NCBI GenBank assembly: GCA_910577185.1
Contig: CAJTLR010000074.1
Coordinates: forward strand, 1 to 17,447
Direction of reading: 5' to 3'
Length of the DNA: 17,447 bases
DNA from: an uncultured Acetatifactor sp.
GTDB lineage: Bacteria; Bacillota; Clostridia; Lachnospirales; Lachnospiraceae
Shown: positions 1 to 7,971 of the stretch, piece by piece
Layout: each line of letters begins with the position of its first letter
Numbering within the stretch: the stretch's first letter is position 1
Notes under the pieces: model-generated
What the model was told of the DNA's origin: nothing
The model's database searches: none
Seen by the model: the letters and a program-made list of their open reading frames with translations, nothing else
Program-made: the position numbers and the translations under genes

Positions 1-77
1 AAAATAGGTTCTGAAAGCCCCATGAAATAAGGGCTGAAGATTCCGAGAAGTTATTGGAATTTTAAAGGAGGAAAAGC

Positions 78-509
78 ATGAAAAATACAGATATTCTTGT
101 TAAGCTGCTCACTGCGGATATAGAAAATAAGATGATTCTCGAAGTTGCCTGTGGGGCAGCTGATTTTTCTGTTTCTGCATCAGACTATTCCGATAGTGTT
201 TATTGCATTGATCTTGATGCCAGAAGACTAAACGGCAGACTTAGGGAAAAGCTGCATTTTCAAGTCATGGATGCATCCAAAATGGATTATGCAGATGATA
301 CATTTGATACAATTGTTCTATATAATGCGTTTTATCATATTCAGTCTCAGTGGATTGAAATTGAACGGGAATGCAGACGGGTGTTAAAAGCAGAGGGAGT
401 TATTTATGTTGTCGGGACATGGAAACTGGATGTGCATGTAATGGCGAATGTTTTTGGCAAAAATGCAAGATGGCGGGAGCAATTTTTGATTGCTGAAATA
501 AGAAAATAA
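78..509 (+). CDS. class I SAM-dependent methyltransferase, small
   Basis: Predicted 143-residue cytosolic methyltransferase of the Rossmann-like class I fold. Motif I is EVACGAADF at about residues 22-30. The acidic end of strand 2 is CIDLDA (D45/D47). A motif-II/III region follows, with DASKMDYADDTFD and the helix after it at about residues 65-88. These are the usual SAM-binding landmarks; nothing shows the methyl acceptor. The start is supported by AAAGGAGG at about 64-71. It is shorter than many relatives (200 or more residues) and lacks an obvious C-terminal substrate domain, though the reading frame ends cleanly and small versions exist. Base use is clearly more AT-rich than the ABC operon that follows, which may indicate separate origin. 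The next gene starts 60 bases on. Confidence 0.75.
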   Translation: MKNTDILVKLLTADIENKMILEVACGAADFSVSASDYSDSVYCIDLDARRLNGRLREKLHFQVMDASKMDYADDTFDTIVLYNAFYHIQSQWIEIERECRRVLKAEGVIYVVGTWKLDVHVMANVFGKNARWREQFLIAEIRK

Positions 510-569
510 AAGGTATACTTTTTGGAAAGGGAGAAAATATAAGGATGAAGAAAAAGGAGAATACGGAAC

Positions 570-1415
570 ATGAAAAAGATAATGTCACTATTGCTGGCGG
601 TATTGCTGGTATGGAACATGACAGGATGTGCCAATGGAAACGGGGAAGGTAACCAGGCTGGGGAAGCAGGAACAGAGGGCGGCACGGAGCCGCTGGTGGT
701 AGCCATGGAGCTTGCCTACCCGCCGTTTGAAATGAGGGACGAAGCAGGGGATCCGTCAGGAGTCAGCGTGGATCTGATAAGGGCGTTTGGGGAATACGCG
801 GGACGGGAGATCCGGATTGAAAATACGGCATGGGATGGCCTGATCCCGGCCCTGCAGACCGGAGCGGCCGATATTGTCATTTCTTCCATGACAGTTACGG
901 AAGAACGGAAAGAACTGATTGATTTTTCGAAACCTTATGCAAATGCACTTCTGGCAATCCTGGCCAACGCCGATTCCGGGATTACTTCCATAGATGACCT
1001 GAACCAGGAAGGAAAAACCATAGCGGTAAAATCCGGTTCCACAGGGCACATGTATGCCGAAAAAAATCTGACAAAGGCTGAAGTCCTGGCCATGCCGGAT
1101 GAAAGCGCCTGTGTGACGGAGGTGGCCCAGGGAAGGGCAGACGGATTTATTTATGACCAGCTGACCATTTACCGCAACTGGCAGAACAATCCGGACACCA
1201 CGAGCGCAGTCTTTATTCCGTTCCAGGATCCGGAACACTGGGGAATTGCCGTGAGGAAAGGCAATCAGGAACTGCTGGACCAGCTGAATGCTTTTTTGGA
1301 CCAGTATGAGGAAAACGGCGGCTATGAGGAGCTGACGGAAAAGTATTTGTCCGAGGAAAGGAAAGCCTTTGAGGAGCTTGAATTCCAGTGGTTTTTTGAC
1401 AAGGCCGGGCAATGA
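570..1415 (+). CDS. polar amino acid ABC transporter, substrate-binding lipoprotein (SBP family 3)
   Basis: A 281-residue extracellular binding lipoprotein for an amino acid-type ABC importer. It has a lysine-rich start, a hydrophobic segment and lipobox MTGC with C20 as the lipidated residue, then a Gly/Glu-rich linker to about residue 42. The mature domain begins LVVAMELAYPPFEM and contains DLIRAFGEYAG, the WDGLIPALQTGAADIV segment and the EERKELIDFSKPY segment. All are typical of family 3 (His/Gln/Cys/Arg binders). It ends about where the family usually ends. An AAGGAG site lies about 12 bases upstream of the chosen ATG. The stop overlaps the permease start (ATGA), so translation is probably coupled. 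Substrate cannot be assigned from sequence alone. Confidence 0.92.
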   Translation: MKKIMSLLLAVLLVWNMTGCANGNGEGNQAGEAGTEGGTEPLVVAMELAYPPFEMRDEAGDPSGVSVDLIRAFGEYAGREIRIENTAWDGLIPALQTGAADIVISSMTVTEERKELIDFSKPYANALLAILANADSGITSIDDLNQEGKTIAVKSGSTGHMYAEKNLTKAEVLAMPDESACVTEVAQGRADGFIYDQLTIYRNWQNNPDTTSAVFIPFQDPEHWGIAVRKGNQELLDQLNAFLDQYEENGGYEELTEKYLSEERKAFEELEFQWFFDKAGQ

Positions 1416-2224
1416 TGGGCGAAAAGGGAATGCATATGACAAAATTGCGGAGATTATTCTGGACAACGAAAAAGGAGCCGGTGGGTCCGGCGGCAGTGCT
1501 GCTGAACTCGCTGTTTGTGGTGCTGCTCTGGATCATGCTGTTTTGGATTTCCCTGCACGCAATTCAGGTAAAGCTTGACTTTTCTTTTTTGGGGGAGTTT
1601 CGTTTCCGTGTATGGGACGGGTTTCTCGTGACATGTAGGCTCAGCCTGTTCAGCCTGATACTCAGTCTCATGATCGGCGTGTTTGTTGCCGCCGGACAAG
1701 AGTCTCCACTGCTGATTGCAAGATATTTTTGCAATATCTATGTCAAGTTTATTCGCGGGACACCGCTGATCATGCAGATTTATCTGTTTTTTTACATTGT
1801 GGGTACGGCGTGGGGCGTGCAGAACCGCTTTTCGGCGGGGGTTATCATCCTGTCTGTCTTTGAAGGGGCGTATATTGCTGAAATTATCCGGGGGAGCCTG
1901 CTGTCCATTGAGGCTTCCCAGCTGGAGGCGGCCAGGGCAGTGGGGTTTACGGGCGGCCAGACGGTGCGCCACGTCATTCTGCCGCAGATGGTGGCCAGGA
2001 CAATTCCGGCTCTTACGGGACAGTTTGCGTCCATTATCAAGGATTCTTCCCTGCTTTCCATGATTGCAGTGATCGAACTGACACAGACAATGCGGGAGAT
2101 CAGCGCGGTAAATTTCCGGCTGTTTGAATGTTATCTTTTCCTGGGTGTGCTTTATTTATGTCTGACGCTGCCCATTTCCCTGGTCAGCGAACGGCTGGAA
2201 AGGAAGTTCCGCTATGAAAATTGA
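1412..2224 (+). CDS. amino acid ABC transporter permease (HisM-type)
   Basis: Inner-membrane channel subunit of 270 residues, predicted to work as a homodimer because only one permease gene is present. Hydrophobic segments lie at about residues 28-48, 70-95, 116-137, 140-160 and 238-258. The cytoplasmic EAA loop that docks on the ATPase is visible as EAARAVGFTGGQTVRHVILP (about residues 174-193). The segments FIRGTPLIMQIYLFFY and IIKDSSLLSMIAV are typical of the polar amino acid permease family. The first ATG overlaps the upstream stop by four bases. In-frame ATGs at 1415, 1430 and 1436 are also possible; GAAAAGGGA at 1421-1429 sits just before the last two, so the true N-terminus may be up to eight residues shorter. 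Confidence 0.92.
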   Translation: MMGEKGMHMTKLRRLFWTTKKEPVGPAAVLLNSLFVVLLWIMLFWISLHAIQVKLDFSFLGEFRFRVWDGFLVTCRLSLFSLILSLMIGVFVAAGQESPLLIARYFCNIYVKFIRGTPLIMQIYLFFYIVGTAWGVQNRFSAGVIILSVFEGAYIAEIIRGSLLSIEASQLEAARAVGFTGGQTVRHVILPQMVARTIPALTGQFASIIKDSSLLSMIAVIELTQTMREISAVNFRLFECYLFLGVLYLCLTLPISLVSERLERKFRYEN

Positions 2225-2951
2225 GTTTGAGAATCTTTCCAAACAATTTGAACAGGGACGCAGGGTTCTGGAGCCTTTGGATTTTTCCGATGACGTACAC
2301 ACAATGGCCATCATAGGACCGTCCGGAGGCGGGAAGTCCACGCTCTTACGGATCCTGGGAGGACTGATTGCCCCAACCACAGGAATACTGCGGGTAAACG
2401 GGGAGACGGTTGAGACAAATGAGGCAGCCCTGCAGAAATACCGGAGAAAGCTGGGGTTTGTTTTTCAGCAGGGAGGTCTGTTCCGGCATATGAACGCCAG
2501 GGCGAACATTACGACCCCTTTGGAGCGGGTTCATGGATTTTCCCGTGAAGAAGCCTGCGAAAGAGCTATGGAGCTGCTGGAACGGTTCGGTTTAAAGGAT
2601 GACTGGAAGAAAAAGCCGGCAGAGCTTTCCGGCGGACAGCAGCAGCGTGTGGCAATCGCCAGGGCAGTGGCGGCCAAGCCCCGCCTGCTTCTGCTGGATG
2701 AACCCACAAGTGCCCTGGACCCGGAGTACACAACGGAAGTACTGGATATTGTCCATGAACTGAAAGAAGAGGGGATGGATTTCATCATTGTGACGCATGA
2801 GATGGGCTTTGCACGCCATGCCTGTGATAAGATAGCGTTTCTCTGCGAAGGGACTTTGATGGAATACGGCGAAAGCGAACGGATTTTCGCCCGGCCGGAG
2901 ACGGAAAACTTACGCCGGTTTCTGGGAAAACTGCTGCAGTGGAATGTATAA
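2214..2951 (+). CDS. amino acid ABC transporter ATP-binding protein
   Basis: ATPase subunit (245 residues) of the importer. Walker A is GPSGGGKST at residues 35-43, the Q-loop glutamine is Q85, the signature is LSGGQQQR at 138-145, Walker B is LLLLDEP at 158-164, the D-loop is SALD, and the switch histidine is H195 in THEMGFA. These match the polar amino acid ATPase family (GlnQ/HisP type). Gene length is normal. Its start lies inside the last eleven bases of the permease, with a purine-rich site (GGAAAGGAAG) in the permease end, so the three genes form one translationally coupled operon. A T7 run follows at about 2968-2974 but has only a weak hairpin before it. Confidence 0.95.
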   Translation: MKIEFENLSKQFEQGRRVLEPLDFSDDVHTMAIIGPSGGGKSTLLRILGGLIAPTTGILRVNGETVETNEAALQKYRRKLGFVFQQGGLFRHMNARANITTPLERVHGFSREEACERAMELLERFGLKDDWKKKPAELSGGQQQRVAIARAVAAKPRLLLLDEPTSALDPEYTTEVLDIVHELKEEGMDFIIVTHEMGFARHACDKIAFLCEGTLMEYGESERIFARPETENLRRFLGKLLQWNV

Positions 2952-3083
2952 GAGCTGCCGGATCCGTTTTTTTACAGTCATGTGCAGTGAAAAACGTATG
3001 CAGTGTATTGTGGCAGGATGCAGGGAACCCTGCTGTCCGGACTGGGGGATAAAGAGTCATGAGGCATAAAGTTTTTCCAGATT

Positions 3084-3113
3084 TTGCCGAAATAAAATGT
3101 AGTATGATATAGT
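3084..3113 (+). promoter_or_regulatory. candidate sigma-A promoter for the DUF6033-like gene
   Basis: TTGCCG at 3084-3089 and TATAGT at 3108-3113 with an 18-base spacer, about 56 bases before the next start codon. TATGAT at 3103-3108 is an overlapping alternative -10. The intergenic position fits; the call rests on consensus match only. Confidence 0.5.
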
Positions 3114-3169
3114 AAAAGGATTTAACGGTATTTTGCTTAGATGCCGGAAAAAGCTATGGAGGGCAGAGA

Positions 3170-3880
3170 ATGGAAAAAGTAGGAAGTTATTACCAGAGCA
3201 GTGTTTATGAGCGTACAACCCAGGCAGGAAAGGATATCCAGTCTGCTAAAGCAGACAGCGCAAAGAGCGCCAGTGCGTCAAAAGGGGACAAGAAGGCTCC
3301 CGAATTGAGCAGGGCGGCCCAGAAGCTTCTGAAGGAACTGCAGAAGAGCTATAAGAACATGGATTTTATTGTGGCTGATTATGAGACGGACGAGGAAGCA
3401 GCCGCCCTTCTGTCCAGGGGGAAGGAAGAGTACAGCGCATTGATCTCCGCGGATGAGCTTGAGAAGATGGCAGCGGATGAGAATGTGAAAAAGAAGAATC
3501 TGGAGATACTGGACGGCGCGGTTTCCAGGCTGGATGAGATGAAGACAAAGCTGGGTGACAAAGCGGATGATGTGACACGCATCGGCATCACCATAGGGGA
3601 CGACGGAGAAGTTTCTTTCTTTGCGGAACTGGAAAAAAGCAGTGCAAAACAGCGTGAGCGCATCGAAAAACAGCGTGAGGACAGAAAAGAAGAAGCCAAA
3701 GACGCAAAAAAGACAGAGGCAGACGAATATCGCGCCCATGGGAAAAATGCGGAAAAACGCACAACGGTATTCGCTTCCACGATTGAGGAGCTGGCGGAAA
3801 AAATTGCCAATGTTGACTGGAACACCATAAAGGAAGAGACATACAATCCAACTGGACAGAAATTTGACTTTATGATATAA
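3170..3880 (+). CDS. DUF6033-like charged protein, function unknown
   Basis: A 236-residue soluble protein preceded by GGAGGGC at about 3157-3163. It has no signal peptide or membrane segment. The N-terminus is low in complexity (Ser/Ala/Lys, residues 15-45). A mixed alpha/beta middle includes YKNMDFIVADYETDEEAAALL and RIGITIGDDGEVSFFAEL. A very charged, probably coiled-coil stretch runs from about 155 to 205 (REDRKEEAKDAKKTEADEY). The C-terminal helix begins VFASTIEELAEKIANVDW. The overall pattern resembles the Lachnospiraceae family annotated DUF6033, which is my recollection rather than a search result. It appears to be a single-gene unit with its own promoter, followed by the 72-bp repeat array. 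No biochemical role can be inferred. Confidence 0.7.
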   Translation: MEKVGSYYQSSVYERTTQAGKDIQSAKADSAKSASASKGDKKAPELSRAAQKLLKELQKSYKNMDFIVADYETDEEAAALLSRGKEEYSALISADELEKMAADENVKKKNLEILDGAVSRLDEMKTKLGDKADDVTRIGITIGDDGEVSFFAELEKSSAKQRERIEKQREDRKEEAKDAKKTEADEYRAHGKNAEKRTTVFASTIEELAEKIANVDWNTIKEETYNPTGQKFDFMI

Positions 3881-3952
3881 TGTTGGCACAGAAAGGCACT
3901 GCGTCAACTGGTGATTCCATATGCGCAGACGCGCACAAAATTATGTTATCAC

Positions 3953-4346
3953 ATGACCTTATTCATGGCAGGAAGGGGCCGAATGGCCATAAATACCATG
4001 ATTGAACTGGAATCATGGTATCATGACCTTATTCTGGAAAGGAAGAGGCCGAATGGCCATAAATACCATGATTGAACTGGAACCATGGTATCACATGACC
4101 TTATTCCGGAAAGGAAGAGGCCGAATGGCCATAAATACCATGATTGAACTGGAATCATGGTATCACATGACCTTATTCTGGAAAGGAAGGGGCCGAATGG
4201 CCATAAATACCATGATTGAACTGGAATCATGTTATCACATGACCTTATTCCGGAAAGGAAGAGGCCGAATGGCCATAAATACCATGATTGATCTGGAATC
4301 ATGGTATCACATGACCTTATTCCGGAATGGAAGGGACCCGGGGGCC
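3953..4346. repeat. 72-bp tandem repeat array with a hairpin in every unit
   Basis: Units start with ATGACCTTATTC at 3953, 4023, 4095, 4167, 4239 and 4311. The first unit is 70 bases (a CA is missing at its end), the next four are exactly 72, and the last decays after about 35 bases. Each full unit has GGCC-GAAT-GGCC followed by an inverted repeat of 11 bases, ATACCATGATT and AATCATGGTAT, around a 7-base loop (GAACTGG, GATCTGG in unit 5). These hairpins lie at 3993-4021, 4063-4091, 4135-4163, 4207-4235 and 4279-4307. The arms are perfect in units 1, 3 and 5 and carry one uncompensated mismatch in units 2 and 4. There are no unique spacers, so it is not CRISPR. It lies in a 631-base gap between two genes. 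The 72-base period keeps one frame open on each strand. Confidence 0.93.
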
Positions 4347-4393
4347 ATTGATATCAGGTATTATGACTGTCTCCGGAATGATAGAATATATTG

Positions 4394-4424
4394 TGCCATC
4401 GCAGGATAGAATGCTGCGGTGGCA
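4394..4424 (+). other. strong 11-bp hairpin upstream of the cyclophilin gene
   Basis: TGCCATCGCAG at 4394-4404 pairs with CTGCGGTGGCA at 4414-4424 (one G-T wobble) around a 9-base loop. No T-run follows, so it is not a standard terminator. It lies about 90 bases before the start codon and could be a leader structure or an operator. Confidence 0.55.
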
Positions 4425-4511
4425 TTGTCAGTATGGGAGAGAAAAACGTCGGTGAAGTTCCGGCAGCTTGCGGGGCGAGGGACGGACAAATAAATAAAAA
4501 GGGAGAGAATT

Positions 4512-5093
4512 ATGAAAAAGAGATTGGTAAGTATGATGCTGGCAGTTATCATGGTATTGATGCTGGTTGCCTGCGGTGACAAAGAGGAGTCTTCCGCCGG
4601 CAAACATCACGTGGAAATCACAGTGAAAGACTACGGCAGTATATCCGTGGAACTGGATGGGGATGTGGCGCCTATCACTGTGGAAAATTTCCTGAAACTG
4701 GCAGGAGATGGATTTTATGACGGACTCACCTTTCACAGAATCATGAGCGGATTTATGATTCAGGGAGGGGATCCTCTGGGCAATGGGTTTGGCGGTTCGG
4801 ACAAGACCATCAAGGGAGAGTTTTCCGGCAACGGAGTGGAGAACAATCTGTCCCATACCCGTGGGGCTATTTCAATGGCGCGTTCCAAGGCAAATGACAG
4901 TGCCAGTTCCCAGTTTTTTATTGTTCATGAGGACAGTGTTTTTCTGGATGGCGAGTATGCATGCTTTGGTTATGTGACAGAAGGAATGGAAGTGGTGGAT
5001 GCCATCTGCGGGGCCGTTCCCGTGACAGATGACAATGGCACTGTGGAAAAAGAAAACCAGCCTGTTATCGAGAGTATCAAGGTACTTGACTGA
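4512..5093 (+). CDS. cyclophilin-type peptidyl-prolyl isomerase, lipoprotein
   Basis: Predicted 193-residue surface-anchored foldase that isomerises Xaa-Pro bonds. The signal peptide ends in lipobox LVAC (C21 lipidated). The cyclophilin domain runs from about residue 33 to the end, with FHRIMSGFMIQGGDPLGNG containing the catalytic Arg of the FHR motif. The SMARSKANDSASSQFFI block and the CFGYVTEGMEVVDAI block follow. Domain length is that of short bacterial cyclophilins. GGGAGAG precedes the ATG by about 5 bases. It stands alone between the repeat array and a terminator-like hairpin. Clients are unknown; extracytoplasmic folding of secreted proteins is inferred from the anchor. Confidence 0.93.
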   Translation: MKKRLVSMMLAVIMVLMLVACGDKEESSAGKHHVEITVKDYGSISVELDGDVAPITVENFLKLAGDGFYDGLTFHRIMSGFMIQGGDPLGNGFGGSDKTIKGEFSGNGVENNLSHTRGAISMARSKANDSASSQFFIVHEDSVFLDGEYACFGYVTEGMEVVDAICGAVPVTDDNGTVEKENQPVIESIKVLD

Positions 5094-5112
5094 CGGCAGG
5101 AGAAATTGAGAA

Positions 5113-5163
5113 TGGCTGGTCACGGTTCAGAGAGAAACTGAACTTTGGCCAGGAGACTTTTTT
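5113..5163 (+). terminator. probable intrinsic terminator after the cyclophilin gene
   Basis: GTTCAG (5125-5130) and CTGAAC (5138-5143) form a 6-bp stem with a 7-base loop, optionally extended by TGGC (5113-5116) and GCCA (5148-5151) with internal loops. A run of six T follows at 5158-5163. The gap between the strong stem and the T-run weakens the call. Confidence 0.5.
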
Positions 5164-5282
5164 GACCTTATATCATATTGCGTATTGAGTGGTAAAGACC
5201 TGAATTGAGAATCGGGAAACGAACGGATGGTATATGCAGGTACTCCATTTGTATGGGATTTTGAGGGGAGGAGGAAGACTTT

Positions 5283-7640
5283 ATGAAGAGAAGAGTCAGT
5301 TCTGCCTTTTTGGCTGTGATGCTTGCGGTGCAGCTTATCGGGTGCGGCGCAGAGGAAAAGGAAGCGTCGGGTGTCCCGGATACGGCCCAGGGCACAGAAT
5401 CTTCAGAGGTATCGGATGCGGCCCAGGGCGCAGAGTCGTCGGAAGCATCGGATGCGGCAAATGACGATGGTTCGTCATCCGGACAGGAAGAATTTGCCGG
5501 ACCAGGGGGAATACCGGATCCGACGGCAGTTATGGGCCTTGAGGGGAAAGACAATTCCCTGGATATTTTTTCCGCGACAGCGCGGGTTCCTCTTCAGCCG
5601 GAAAACCCGGAGAATGCCATAGAAGGGGGAGGCCAAATGTCTGTTCTGGGTGTTTCGGGCGCATTCCATTTGAAAAAACATCTCATGAAAACTGCCATCG
5701 AAAGTTGGGACGAGGTCTTTTTTGTGACTGCGGAGGGAAAAGCAGGTTCGGAACGCTTTGACCTGGAGAACCAGCACTGGCACATAGGCCCGGTAGCCGG
5801 AACAAACCATTATGTATCCCTTGGTTCGGAGATACAGGAGGGCGGGGAGGATTACCGGTATTTCATCGCGGAGAGAGATGAAAACCAGGAGATTGTGAGA
5901 GAGTTTCCGCTGGATTGCGTAGAGGGAGAATACAGGGAGGTTATTGGAAGCCTCTCGTCCCTTGCAGTGGACAAGTCCGGGGTAGCGCACCTGGTGCGGT
6001 CCATGGGGGAGAATCTGCAGTACCTGCTTGTGTCACAAGAGGGGGAGATCCTGACGGAATATATTCCGTCAGAAGGTATTATCCTGGAACTGGTTCCTCT
6101 GTATGACGGCCGTATTGCTTTTTTGCATGCAACAAATGGGGACAATGGGGGAATAGCCCTGCAGTATCTGGATGGGGTAAGTGATAAGCCGGTGACGCTG
6201 GCCTCCTATGGCAGGGAAAAGAGTATCTATTATATGACGCTCTTTGACGAAAACACTCTGCTGTATGCGGATGGAGAGGGCGTATACCGCAGCGGGCTGG
6301 CAGGGGAGAATCCGGAGCTGCTTTACCGCTGGATTAACCATGGCATTCTGGCCCGGAATGTTCCTGCCCTGCAGGCTGATGAGGAAGGGCGGATTTCTCT
6401 CATTTACAGTGACTCAGAAAACAATAACTATCTCTGTCTGGAACCTACCACGGAAGAAGTGCCTCTTCGTGAAATAACCATGGAAGTCAATCCCTCCAAT
6501 ATGAATGCCTACCGGTGGCTGGTTACGGAGTTTAACAAGCGGTATCCCAGCTGCCATATTGAGTTAGTCGAGCGAAATTTGGAAGACAACACCGCGCTGT
6601 TGACACAGCTGACGGCGGGTAAGGGCCCGGTACTGATTGATCCTTTCATGCTGGACTTTGAGGGACTGGAAAAGCTTTGGGAGCCTCTGGATACCATTAT
6701 GGAACAGCTGGGTGTCTCGGGAGAGCTGCAGCCCGCGGTCCTGGAGATGGGAAAGATCAATGGAACCTTGTACGGACTGGTGAGGGATTTTAGCCTATTG
6801 ACAGTGGTTACCGGGGAGCCGGATCTTAAGGACTGGAATTTTGACACGTTTATCCAGTGTGTCCGGGACATGCCTGATATGAACGCAATTTGTAATTATT
6901 ATAACCGGGATGTGGGGATTTATTATCTTCTCGGGTTGCTGGATCATGGACTGGATAATAACTATTATATTGTCCAGGATGGGGAAACCGGGGCGATGCA
7001 TTTTGACAGCGACAGATTCCGCCAGACCCTGGAGATGTCAGAGAAGTACTTTACCCGGGAGATGGGGGTAGAGCCCGGCAGTTCCCTGCTGGAGGGAAAG
7101 ACGCTGTGCAATACACTGACGATCTATAAGCCGGAGCATCTTGCCGCATACCGTGCTATTTACGGGGAGGACATCAATTATATCGGATATCCCGGAAAGG
7201 ATGGGGGAGCACACTTTATGGAACCCTGCAACATGCTGGCAGTCCGCAGGTCGGCTACAAAGGAGGAAAAGGAAGTTGCCGCTGCCTTTATCGCCCTGTA
7301 TCTTTCCTATGATGGGCAGCTGCAGCTGGCGAAGGATGTCAATTTTCGGTTCAGCGTGCGCAAGGATGTGCTGGAGGAGCAGCTTGCTTCCATGCAGTCA
7401 GAAACTTCGATATGGGAGTTCGGCGAAGTCAATCTGGCGGGCAAACTGAATATAGAACTGGACAGAGCGACGATGATGGATCTCATAGACAAGGCAATGC
7501 CCGTTAAATATCTTCCCGGAGAGCTGGATGATATCATAGATGAAGAACTGGACTTGTATTTAGCAGGCAGTATTACGATGGATATGTTGCTTGACCATCT
7601 GGAGAACCGGGTGGAGTTGTACCTGGGAGAGAGAAACTGA
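5283..7640 (+). CDS. large lipoprotein with C-terminal extracellular solute-binding-like domain
   Basis: A 785-residue surface lipoprotein with lipobox LIGC (C21) and a Ser/Glu/Asp-rich linker containing two 12-residue repeats (about residues 32-56). Residues about 100-390 are beta-rich and periodic, with segments such as YLLVSQEGEILTEY and GVYRSGLAGENPELLY, which suggest a propeller-like sensor. Residues about 395-785 begin ITMEVNPSNMNAYRWLVTEF and continue with KRYPSCHIELVERN and LDTIMEQLGV, resembling family 1 sugar-type binding proteins. GAGGGGAGGAGG lies just before the start. No permease or ATPase genes are adjacent, so it may serve a remote importer or a two-component sensor. This is inference. 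It is longer than the usual 400-550 residue binding protein because of the N-terminal half. Confidence 0.75.
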   Translation: MKRRVSSAFLAVMLAVQLIGCGAEEKEASGVPDTAQGTESSEVSDAAQGAESSEASDAANDDGSSSGQEEFAGPGGIPDPTAVMGLEGKDNSLDIFSATARVPLQPENPENAIEGGGQMSVLGVSGAFHLKKHLMKTAIESWDEVFFVTAEGKAGSERFDLENQHWHIGPVAGTNHYVSLGSEIQEGGEDYRYFIAERDENQEIVREFPLDCVEGEYREVIGSLSSLAVDKSGVAHLVRSMGENLQYLLVSQEGEILTEYIPSEGIILELVPLYDGRIAFLHATNGDNGGIALQYLDGVSDKPVTLASYGREKSIYYMTLFDENTLLYADGEGVYRSGLAGENPELLYRWINHGILARNVPALQADEEGRISLIYSDSENNNYLCLEPTTEEVPLREITMEVNPSNMNAYRWLVTEFNKRYPSCHIELVERNLEDNTALLTQLTAGKGPVLIDPFMLDFEGLEKLWEPLDTIMEQLGVSGELQPAVLEMGKINGTLYGLVRDFSLLTVVTGEPDLKDWNFDTFIQCVRDMPDMNAICNYYNRDVGIYYLLGLLDHGLDNNYYIVQDGETGAMHFDSDRFRQTLEMSEKYFTREMGVEPGSSLLEGKTLCNTLTIYKPEHLAAYRAIYGEDINYIGYPGKDGGAHFMEPCNMLAVRRSATKEEKEVAAAFIALYLSYDGQLQLAKDVNFRFSVRKDVLEEQLASMQSETSIWEFGEVNLAGKLNIELDRATMMDLIDKAMPVKYLPGELDDIIDEELDLYLAGSITMDMLLDHLENRVELYLGERN
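5377..5466 (+). repeat. in-frame 36-bp repeat in the lipoprotein linker
   Basis: Two 36-base units (5377-5412 and 5413-5448) and a partial third encode the 12-residue repeat with SDAAQGAESSEA-like composition, directly after the lipobox. Such acidic Ser-rich linkers usually act as flexible tethers through the cell wall, and copy number could vary by slippage. Confidence 0.75.
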
Positions 7641-7971
7641 ACGGCTGACACAATATTTGTAAAAAAAGAAAGGACTGGGGCAGGGCATATTGCTATAGCA
7701 CAAGTACTGGCTTTGGTTCTGCCGGCAGCGGAGCTTCCGTCTCCGGGGAATGGGACATTCGAAAGGCCGGTCCGGCGCCTGAATTCGGGGCGACGGTAAG
7801 GCTCGTCAGGATGTCCATAGGAATGTGGCAGGTCTGCTATGGGCATATTTCACAAAAATCATCCAAACACGCATTTTTGCTGACAATTTCGGATTAAATC
7901 TGTTACAATATGGTTATAACATATAACGGAGGTGTTTTGTAGTCGGCAAGCATGCGGAAAGTGAGGTTCTA
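7641..7971. other. 331-base intergenic region; one long hairpin, no gene
   Basis: No coding sequence with a ribosome site is seen. At 7811-7846, ATGTCCATAG pairs with CTATGGGCAT over 10 bp (one wobble) around a 16-base loop, followed by only a short T stretch. A smaller CGGAG/CTCCG hairpin lies near 7728-7745. The hairpin may end the lipoprotein transcript. The stretch 7670-7810 is GC-rich and resembles no riboswitch I recognise. The CarD promoter is at the 3' end. Confidence 0.5.
7880..7909 (+). promoter_or_regulatory. promoter of the CarD-family gene, extended -10
   Basis: CTGACA at 7880-7885 and TACAAT at 7904-7909 with an 18-base spacer. A TG at 7901-7902, one base before the -10, gives an extended -10. 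It lies about 62 bases before the CarD-family start codon. Confidence 0.7.

Noticed and set aside
545..655. Short out-of-frame reading frame overlapping the binding-protein start
   Set aside because: It overlaps the lipoprotein signal sequence, has no recognisable product and is likely chance, though AAGGGAG precedes it.
756..1466. 236-residue minus-strand open frame
   Set aside because: Antisense to the amino acid binding protein, without family motifs or a ribosome site.
2963..2975. Terminator after the ABC operon at the T7 run
   Set aside because: Only the palindrome CGGATCCG precedes it, which cannot form a proper loop; evidence too weak to annotate.
3953..4346. CRISPR array
   Set aside because: Units are contiguous and nearly identical, with no unique spacers and no cas genes.
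4002..4409. Open frame through the 72-bp array (and a minus-strand one, 4021-4302)
   Set aside because: A 72-base unit without stops leaves frames open on both strands automatically. The first unit breaks the frame by two bases and no downstream domain is seen. Kept as a repeat finding rather than a gene.
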